Shown: positions 52,490 to 59,206 of the stretch, one piece after another | Numbering within the stretch: the first letter of the stretch is position 1 | Layout: every line of letters starts with the position of its first letter | DNA from: Pythium myriotylum | Lineage: Eukaryota; Oomycota; Peronosporomycetes; Pythiales; Pythiaceae | DNA: 64,000 nt | Direction of reading: 5' to 3' | Assembly (NCBI GenBank): GCA_023091665.1 | Contig: JALJCQ010000014.1 | Span: 1 to 64,000 of the forward strand | Notes under the pieces: generated by a model | The model's database searches: none | What the model was told of the DNA's origin: nothing | What the model saw: the letters and a program-made list of their open reading frames with translations, nothing else | Position numbers and translations under genes: made by a program

Positions 52490-53296
52490 ATGCCTGCTGC
52501 CGTCGATATCTTCCGTGTGCTGGCCTCGTGTACGTCGCTTGGCATGTTGCTCAGCCCTGTACCATCAATCGTCACTATCATCACGTCCAAGTCCACAGGC
52601 GTTTCTTCCATTGTGCCATTTGTATCGATGTTTACCGACTGTTATGTCAGCATGCTTTACGGCTTCCTCAGCAAGCATTACTTCCCCGTGTTCTCCACGT
52701 TCGCTACTGGCGTTGGGCTCTCGATCGTGTACATTTGCATCTTCTATCGCTTCTCACCCGAACGGACCAAAGCAAATCGATTGTTCTGCTTCTTTGGGAC
52801 GCCTTTGCTCCTCATCACGGTTTATGCGGCCCTGGGATTTCTTGGTGTTGCAGGACTTACTCGCGAAAAAACGGGGCTCGTTGTCGGGTACATTTGTTCA
52901 CCGACGACCGTTTTGCTGTATGCGTCACCACTTGAAAAGCTCCGGCAGGTCATCGCGCTCCGATCGGCTGCATTCATCCCAATCCACATGGTCATCGCAG
53001 GAGCCATCAACAATGCAATGTGGATCGCGTACAGTCTGCTAGCACACGACTGGATTGTCTTTGCTCCTGTGACCTTCTCGTTCGTCGTCGGGTGTATCCA
53101 CATTCTACTCTACGTCGCCTTCCACCCGAGCACTCATCCTGTCACCCTCGACGAACACAGCGAAAAAGTATCAAGCACGTCAACGCAAGACATTCTGAGC
53201 ATAATCGAGGAAGGAACGGCACCGGATAGTGACACCAGCTCAGGGGTCTCTGATCCGTGGGTTTTCGTTGTTTCTCCGTTGAGTGCGGCGGGATAG
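52490..53296 (+). CDS. SWEET-t sugar transporter, 268 aa, intronless, pocket Asn changed
   Basis: One exon; ATG at 52490 (MPAAVDIFRVLASCTSLGM). The intron site reads DCYVSMLYGFLSKHYF: Asp stands where the other 22 members have the Asn of repeat 1 (N-C/S/A/V-x-x-x-M-x-Y/F-G). Loop FSPERTKANR, as in SWEET-a (FSPEKTKAHR). Other oddities: GLTREKTGLVVGYICSPT, and YASPLEKLRQVIALRSAAFIP in repeat 2, where the K/R-H-K/R-S-A-V motif reads ALRSAA. TM6 AGAINNAMWIAYSLL. Tail DPWVFVVSPLSAAG, a shortened terminal motif. Stop is 53 bases from the convergent SWEET-u. Confidence 0.9.
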   Translation: MPAAVDIFRVLASCTSLGMLLSPVPSIVTIITSKSTGVSSIVPFVSMFTDCYVSMLYGFLSKHYFPVFSTFATGVGLSIVYICIFYRFSPERTKANRLFCFFGTPLLLITVYAALGFLGVAGLTREKTGLVVGYICSPTTVLLYASPLEKLRQVIALRSAAFIPIHMVIAGAINNAMWIAYSLLAHDWIVFAPVTFSFVVGCIHILLYVAFHPSTHPVTLDEHSEKVSSTSTQDILSIIEEGTAPDSDTSSGVSDPWVFVVSPLSAAG

Positions 53297-53349
53297 TCAT
53301 ATTTCTATATTCTAAGTTTCTATGACAATGTATACACACATTGAAAATT

Positions 53350-54227
53350 CTAGACTGGTGACTCGAGCACACGTGGGGACTCGATTGTGACAAAGTAGTA
53401 CGGGCTCTCGCAGCTTGTATCGGTATCGCTAACCATTGGTGGGCGAGGCTCGTTCTTATCGGACGTCATCTCCACATCGTGAGGAGTCACAACAGGGAGC
53501 TCGGGAGCGGGGTGCGTACTCGGGTGGTAGATCCAGTAGAGCGCAATTTGAAAGCAGCCCGAGATTGCGGAGAACGAGTTTGTGGCCAAGATGATCCAGT
53601 TGTCCGTGAGCGCGCAGTAGAAGACCCACATGATGTTGCAAATCGTGCCGGCGTAAATCATTTGGATGTTGAAGAAGACAGCCGACTTGTACTTGAGCAC
53701 GGGCCGCACCTTCTCGAGCGGTGAGGAGAAGACGACGAGACCGGTGAGTACGCTAAAGTAGCTGATAATCTCGCCGGCTTGATGTCGGGTTTGATGGGTG
53801 ACGCCGAAGCCGCCGAGGAGCGCGTAAATGGACAGGCCAACGTAGGGAATTCCGAAGAGCAAGAACACTCTGTGCGCCTTGGACTTTTCGTTTGAGTAGT
53901 AGTAGAACACAGCGACGTAGAAAAGGGAGACGATGTCGCCGGTGACGAATGTTGTGAAGATTGGGAAGTACTTCTTTGTAAGGTAGCCAAACATCATCCT
54001 GTCGGATATGGCAGCACGACATCATGAGAAACAATCGGGAAACAAATATCAATTTGAAGTACTCACAGGACGTGAAAGTTGGTGAGCATTGCCACGAGCG
54101 GCACGATTGACATGTAGCCCGTAGATTTGGCCTTGTGGACGCGTACGAGCGACGGCACGGGGCTGAACAGCATGACAAGCGACGAACACGTCGCGAGCAC
54201 ACGCGAGACGTCGACGAGGACCGTCAT
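53350..54227 (-). CDS. SWEET-u sugar transporter, 269 aa
   Basis: Minus strand, exons 54227-54067 and 53998-53350 (68-base intron, donor GTGAGT). Exon 1 gives MTVLVDVSRVLATCSSLVM, KSTGYMSIVPLVAMLTNFHVLMMFGYLTKKYFP. Loop YSNEKSKAHR; GGFGVTHQTRHQAGE. Repeat 2: SPLEKVRPVLKYKSAVFFN, AGTICNIMWVFYCAL, ATNSFSAISGCFQ, with no Pro before TM7. Tail SPYYFVTIESPRVLESPV. It is the intron-bearing relative of the intronless SWEET-v and -w. Confidence 0.9.
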
Positions 54228-55072
54228 GAATGCGAAGACTTGTAGAGGCCGTGAGGCATGCGAGGATATTTGAATAATGACAAGACTCTCAAGGCTCGTT
54301 GCGCAGATTCCAAGCGGAGCGATCGTGTCTCAAGAGCCATTCGTTTCTGTCGCTGCCGAAGCCAGCGGACAAGCCCTTGCATTGACAAGTGACGCGATTC
54401 GACAATCAGAAGTGCTCGCCTCAACCAGCGAACGCTGGGTGCGACCAATTTTCGCGTGCATGGGACATCTTAGAAGCGATCAGCAGCACCACCACGAGAA
54501 ACGACACCATTGCTGAGATCAGGCCCTGATCTACTGTTTTAGATCTCGACTGTCACATGGAGGCATGGTATCTGGGAGCAAATCTCCCGTCGTATATCGC
54601 AAAACAGTTTCTATATCAGTACTACGGCATTTCTGAAGGCGATGGGCATTTGGTTAAAAGGAGGTTCAGACCAGATCTCGGCTGCACGTCTTTAGCGCAG
54701 CTTTTCTGCTTGGAAGGTACGCCAGCCAACACCAGCGGACGACCAACGAATCGTGCAGTCTCCAGGAACGTGGCTCGGAGCGATTGGGTGGGATGGGTTT
54801 GTTTGGCGATGACCAAAGCCTCGTCACATGCGAGGCAATCCAAGCGTCATCGAGACATCGCCCACACGAATGGTGGTCTGCACGAAGAGCACTACGCTGA
54901 AGTAATACTCATGCGTGTGACAGGGCAAGAGCACGGACAACCCAGAGCCAACAATGCCGCACATCGCAATCGGGAGCATAGATGCCGATTTTCCAATGAG
55001 GACTCGTTAAAGAAATTGTGGTTAATTGTTTAATGAAAGATGGATCTAAATGAGGTGCCTGCTTACTTCAAG
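54228..55072. other. Spacer SWEET-u / SWEET-v
   Basis: 845 bases. Besides the gene remnant at its right end, no coding sequence is recognised. The 5' flank of SWEET-u lies immediately after 54228. Confidence 0.4.
54830..55010 (-). pseudogene. Fragment of an unidentified membrane protein
   Basis: One minus-strand frame reads like real protein: GKSASMLPIAMCGIVGSGLS, VLLPCHTHEYYFSVVLFVQ and TTIRVGDVSMTLGLP, then a stop. The two hydrophobic stretches could be membrane helices. There is no start or continuing frame. It is not SWEET-like, and I do not recognise the family. Could also be an exon of an unrecognised gene. Confidence 0.3.
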
Positions 55073-55891
55073 TCATACAAGTCTTTGAATTGAGGCAGGG
55101 CGAAGAAGCATCTTCGGTGACTGGATCTCTACGAAATAGGGACTCTCACAGCTTGTCTTGGAATCGCTTCGAGCAGTTTTACCCACTGCCACCTCGATGT
55201 CCACGCTACCGGATTCAACGACACCGGGAAGTTCTGGTGCTGGATGCGTACTTGGGTGGTAGATCCAGTAGAGCATAATTTGGAAGCACCCCGACACGAG
55301 CGAGAACGAGTTGGGCGCGAAGATGATCCAGTGGCTCGTGAGCGAGCTGTAGATGACCCACATGAGGTTGTTGAGCGTGCCGGCGTAGATCATGTGGATA
55401 TTGAAGAAGACGGCGGACTTGTGTTTGAGCACGGGTCCGACTTTTTCTAGTGGCGAGGAGAAGACGATGATGCCGGAGACGATGCTGAAGTATCCGATGG
55501 TGTTTCCGACTTCGTGTCTTGTTTGGTTGGTGACGCCGAAACCTCCGAGGAGTGCGTAGATGGAGAGTCCGATGTAGGGTATTCCGTAGAGGAGGAAGAC
55601 CTTGTGGGCCTTGGCTCTCTCGTGCGAATACCGATAAAACAACACGACGTAGGTAAGCGAGATGAGGTCGCCGACGACGAACGTGCCGAAGACTGGGAAG
55701 TATTGCTTGGTGAGGTATCCGAACATCATGAGGATGTGGACGTTGGTGAGCATGGAGACGAGTGGCACGATGGAGGCGTAGCCCGTGGACTTGGTCTTGT
55801 GTGCATTTAAAATCGACGGCAGCGGGCTCATGAGCATCGTGAGAGACGAGCACGTCGCAAGCACGCGAGAGATATCGACGATCACGGTCAT
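55073..55891 (-). CDS. SWEET-v sugar transporter, 272 aa, intronless, inverted twin of SWEET-w
   Basis: Minus strand, one exon, ATG at 55891 (MTVIVDISRVLATCSSLTMLMSP). From KSTGYASIVPLVSM through repeat 2 (SPLEKVGPVLKHKSAVFFN, AGTLNNLMWVIYSSL) the protein equals SWEET-w, encoded by 470 bases (55317-55786) without a single difference. TM1 and the tail differ. A-P-N-S-F-S-L-V-S-G precedes TM7. Tail SPYFVEIQSPKMLLRP. The intron site reads NVHILMMFGYL with no intron. Its TM1 sequence resembles SWEET-u, suggesting v descends from u-like stock. Confidence 0.92.
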   Translation of the reverse strand: MTVIVDISRVLATCSSLTMLMSPLPSILNAHKTKSTGYASIVPLVSMLTNVHILMMFGYLTKQYFPVFGTFVVGDLISLTYVVLFYRYSHERAKAHKVFLLYGIPYIGLSIYALLGGFGVTNQTRHEVGNTIGYFSIVSGIIVFSSPLEKVGPVLKHKSAVFFNIHMIYAGTLNNLMWVIYSSLTSHWIIFAPNSFSLVSGCFQIMLYWIYHPSTHPAPELPGVVESGSVDIEVAVGKTARSDSKTSCESPYFVEIQSPKMLLRPASIQRLV

Positions 55892-56885
55892 GATGGAGGT
55901 GGATGGATTGGGGCCCTGGAGGCGAGTTGCGGAGTGAGACCAAGCGACGAAAGGAGGGTTGGAATGGAGGAAGACCCGGCTCATGGCGTGGTTTCATGGA
56001 TGGATCTGATTGGCTCGTGGGTGAGCTGGTGATCACGCGTTCCTCAGTAGATGGCTACACTAGCTGCCTCAGTGTGACCAAAAGCTGGGATGTTTTGGGC
56101 ACGTTGTGGCACAATTCCGTTTGTTCACGTAGTCAAGTGCATGGGACAGGCGAGCTCTGTCTCAGGAGACCTGCGAGGTCAAACGCCGTCTCTCGGCATC
56201 GACTCCTCGAGTCTTCTGAAGTTTGTCCTCCAGTCGAAGATCCGGAGACCATTTGATGTAGGTTTTCTAGGAGAAAAGTCCCGGTTCACTCTTAGTGATC
56301 AGTCCAATTTTGTACATGTACCTCTTGATGAGCTCTTGAAGAATACACACACGCACGTACACTCCAGGAGCTCCAATCCAATCCCAACTGGCGGGTAATA
56401 CGCGAGAAGCCCACATGGGATTCTTTCCGGTGGTGGCAGTTTTGACGAACTCGAACGAGTTATTAATGTCTAGTCTCCAGGGCAAAAGCGCACCGGTAGC
56501 ATGGCTACAATCATACCGGTACGCCCGACGTGAAATACCAGTCTAGTCGCTGTCTCCAGCCACCACATTGTGCGTGATGACGGTGACTAGATCGATCGAT
56601 TGAGAACCCGAGGGCTCTATCCGCGACACGCGAGCAGGTCCACGGATCTTGCTTAAGCGGCCTTCGCTGGTGCTCGAGGGCGATGAGGTAACCAGCTCTT
56701 GACGCATAAACACCTGATGAGGCAATCTATTATGTTGTTGGTATGTTGCTGTACTGACACTTTTAGCCAGAACGTGAATATATATTGCTAGCATATACTC
56801 ACATATAGTTCAAATTGGGTTTATTGGATGAATTGTCCCGGTACATACGTCGCTTGGAGGGCACGGTCTCACTTGCCAATTCACC
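55892..56885. promoter_or_regulatory. Spacer between inverted SWEET-v and SWEET-w
   Basis: 994 bases forming the centre of an inverted duplication; the two halves of the spacer are not obviously similar. It holds promoters for both genes, an initiator-like site for each, and ATGGCTACA at 56051 and 56502. No gene recognised. Confidence 0.5.
55923..55940 (-). promoter_or_regulatory. Initiator-like site, SWEET-v
   Basis: Minus strand GTCTCACTCCGCAACTCG; TCACTCCGCAACT resembles the oomycete core with C for T at one place. It lies about 31-49 bases before the ATG at 55891. Confidence 0.45.
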
Positions 56886-57746
56886 ATGACGGTCGTCGTC
56901 GACATCTTCCGCGTGCTCTCGTCCTGCACGTCCATGGCCATGATCCTGAGCCCCGTGCCGCTCATCGCCAAGGCCTGTCGCACCAAAACAACGGGCTACG
57001 CCTCCATCGTGCCACTCGTCTCCATGCTCACCAACGTCCACATCCTCATGATGTTCGGATACCTCACCAAGCAATACTTCCCAGTCTTCGGCACGTTCGT
57101 CGTCGGCGACCTCATCTCGCTTACCTACGTCGTGTTGTTTTATCGGTATTCGCACGAGAGAGCCAAGGCCCACAAGGTCTTCCTCCTCTACGGAATACCC
57201 TACATCGGACTCTCCATCTACGCACTCCTCGGAGGTTTCGGCGTCACCAACCAAACAAGACACGAAGTCGGAAACACCATCGGATACTTCAGCATCGTCT
57301 CCGGCATCATCGTCTTCTCCTCGCCACTAGAAAAAGTCGGACCCGTGCTCAAACACAAGTCCGCCGTCTTCTTCAATATCCACATGATCTACGCCGGCAC
57401 GCTCAACAACCTCATGTGGGTCATCTACAGCTCGCTCACGAGCCACTGGATCATCTTCGCACCCAATTCTTTTTCGCTCGTGTCGGGGTGCTTCCAAATT
57501 ACGCTCTACTGGATCTACCACCCGAGTCGCCATCCGTTGCCCGAGTTACCAGGCGTCGAAGAGACCTTACCAGGCGTCGAAGAGACCTCAAGCGCTGACC
57601 TTGAGATGGGACTCGCCCCACTGGCGTCTCCTTCCGCCCGTGATGATCTTCAGAGAAAGGGAGAGCTGCAGAGTCCGTGCTACGTCGCACTACCTTCCCC
57701 TTTAGAGCCTCTGAGGTCAATCTCGACAAGAAAAGAAGCCTTATAA
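56886..57746 (+). CDS. SWEET-w sugar transporter, 286 aa, intronless
   Basis: Last SWEET of the array, one exon, ATG at 56886 directly after an initiator-like TCACTTGCCAATT (56868-56880). MTVVVDIFRVLSSCTSMAM, TM1 kink LSPVPLI, then the 470-base block identical to SWEET-v (56991-57460). After TM7 the sequence changes to HPSRHPLPELPGVEE. A 21-base unit is duplicated in tandem (57546-57566 and 57567-57587), giving LPGVEET twice. Tail SPCYVALPSPLEPLRS. Stop is 34 bases from the convergent START-FYVE gene. Confidence 0.92.
   Translation: MTVVVDIFRVLSSCTSMAMILSPVPLIAKACRTKTTGYASIVPLVSMLTNVHILMMFGYLTKQYFPVFGTFVVGDLISLTYVVLFYRYSHERAKAHKVFLLYGIPYIGLSIYALLGGFGVTNQTRHEVGNTIGYFSIVSGIIVFSSPLEKVGPVLKHKSAVFFNIHMIYAGTLNNLMWVIYSSLTSHWIIFAPNSFSLVSGCFQITLYWIYHPSRHPLPELPGVEETLPGVEETSSADLEMGLAPLASPSARDDLQRKGELQSPCYVALPSPLEPLRSISTRKEAL
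57546..57587 (+). repeat. In-frame 21-bp tandem duplication in SWEET-w
   Basis: TTACCAGGCGTCGAAGAGAC plus C occurs twice head to tail without differences, so it is recent. It adds seven residues to the cytosolic tail and is absent from the twin SWEET-v. Confidence 0.9.
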
Positions 57747-57780
57747 CACGACCATACATTACTTCATCCAACAAAATTCC

Positions 57781-59187
57781 TCAAAACTCCAATGTGTCGT
57801 CGCCCAGTCTCGTTGCGCGCTGATCTGCAGGCGTTGCAGTAAAGCAGAGCGACACGTTGTCACGGTCACTATCGATGGGGGCCTTCTCAGACCCCACGGA
57901 AGGCATCGCGCGGAGATTCCGCGTCCGCATCCAGTCGTCAACCGTCTCAATGGCCGCTGTCTCCGGCTCGGACGTTTCCGAGTGGACTGGAGAGACAGTG
58001 GGCACGGTGCTTGGTCGCAGGATCTCGATCGTTCGAGAAGAGTCAAAGTCGTTCCACTGATTTGACGGCGATTCGACGACCTTGATCTCCGGGACGTACT
58101 GCAAGCGCGCGATCTTCCAGGTATCCATTTCCGTCACTCTTGTGATACAGTGCTTACACACCTGCACAATCTGGTACGAGAGTTCGAGCTTCTCGTTTGC
58201 CGAACTAAGCTTCCGAGCGACTCGACAGCGCGTGCAGACCAGCGCCGTGCAAAGTTCACAGTGCGAGTTAGCGCTCCGTAACGAGCTGCGTGGTTTGCAA
58301 CAAATGTTGCAAAACCGCTTATCCCCAATCTCGACTTGCTTGGATGCAGATGCGATAGTGGCCATGCGGAAGCGATCTCGCATGGCTTGGTCCTGCAAGA
58401 TGAACGAGAGCTTCTTGTTCTGCGCACACCAAGGAGACTTCCACATGCCGATGAGCGTGTTGGCGGCCGACATGATAGCGATACGCTCGGGCGGAGTGCC
58501 TCCCGGGTCCGAGTACGTGGTCATGTAGATCTCCACGACACCTGGTCGCAGCTGACGGTAGAGGTAGCAATTGGAGAGGCGTGCGCGAATGATCGAGAGC
58601 GACGTGAGCTCGGGGCAGTGCGGGTGCTCAACTGAATGGATAGCATGGAAGCCGATACATCCGCCACGGGCGAGCTGGTGAATGCCCGTGGATTCGACAA
58701 AGATGAAGTCTCTTGGGCACACCACGGCGTTCACGACGCGTGGATGGCCCATTGCGATCCACTTGAGTGCGAGCAGACGAAACGGATCCTCAGCTGTCGG
58801 GTGTTCGATCTTGTGTAGGACAGCGCCGTCGAGCAGCTCGTCGTTTACGTACGAAGTCTTGACGCGAATGGTCTGTGCGTCGGGCGTGACGACGCCGTAC
58901 ATGATATCCTCGAGTGATCCCGGGATGGTGCCGACAGCTACGAGCTTGGGCATGGTCCAGGCACTGAATGGGTCGCTCATGTTGTACTTGTACACGGTGA
59001 CGTCATCCCGAGTTTTGACGGGTTTCCACACGGACCGGTCCATCGTGCGGCCATTGGAGTGCACGAATTGGTCATACTCGCGCAACGTCGCGGCTACGAG
59101 CTTCTTGGTGATCGCGTCGTAGGTGTTTGCTTGCTGCTCGGAGACTATGACGTGTGGGAATGGCCTGTCAGCGAGAGGGAACTTCAT
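57781..59187 (-). CDS. START-FYVE domain protein, 468 aa
   Basis: Minus strand, ATG at 59187 (MKFPLADRPFPHVIVSEQQ), supported by an initiator just upstream. A START-like lipid-binding region spans about residues 45-255 (WKPVKTRDDVTVYKY, VAVGTIPGSLEDIMYG, FRLLALKWI, RDFIFVESTG). A zinc-binding FYVE-like domain follows at 293-348, with Cys pairs CNIC, HCELC, VCTRC and VCKHC. The RR/KHHCR basic loop of classical FYVE domains is reduced to Asn-Ser-His-Cys, so phosphatidylinositol-3-phosphate binding is uncertain. Ser/Thr-rich tail. START-FYVE proteins are a greatly expanded family in oomycetes; the role is presumed to be lipid sensing at endosomal membranes. Confidence 0.88.
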   Translation of the reverse strand: MKFPLADRPFPHVIVSEQQANTYDAITKKLVAATLREYDQFVHSNGRTMDRSVWKPVKTRDDVTVYKYNMSDPFSAWTMPKLVAVGTIPGSLEDIMYGVVTPDAQTIRVKTSYVNDELLDGAVLHKIEHPTAEDPFRLLALKWIAMGHPRVVNAVVCPRDFIFVESTGIHQLARGGCIGFHAIHSVEHPHCPELTSLSIIRARLSNCYLYRQLRPGVVEIYMTTYSDPGGTPPERIAIMSAANTLIGMWKSPWCAQNKKLSFILQDQAMRDRFRMATIASASKQVEIGDKRFCNICCKPRSSLRSANSHCELCTALVCTRCRVARKLSSANEKLELSYQIVQVCKHCITRVTEMDTWKIARLQYVPEIKVVESPSNQWNDFDSSRTIEILRPSTVPTVSPVHSETSEPETAAIETVDDWMRTRNLRAMPSVGSEKAPIDSDRDNVSLCFTATPADQRATRLGDDTLEF

Positions 59188-59192
59188 GCTGC

Positions 59193-59206
59193 CAAATGAG
59201 AAATGA
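59193..59206 (-). promoter_or_regulatory. Oomycete initiator-like core promoter, START-FYVE gene
   Basis: Minus strand TCATTTCTCATTTG, 13 of 14 positions of the TCATTYYNCAWTTT core, 5 bases before the ATG at 59187. The clearest initiator in the window after those of SWEET-a and -i. Confidence 0.65.

Noticed and set aside
55215..56036. 273-codon minus-strand frame and its plus-strand counterpart at 56828-57598, rich in Arg, His and Leu
   Set aside because: They are +1 shadows of SWEET-v and SWEET-w. Their near-identity to each other simply reflects the 470-bp identical tract.
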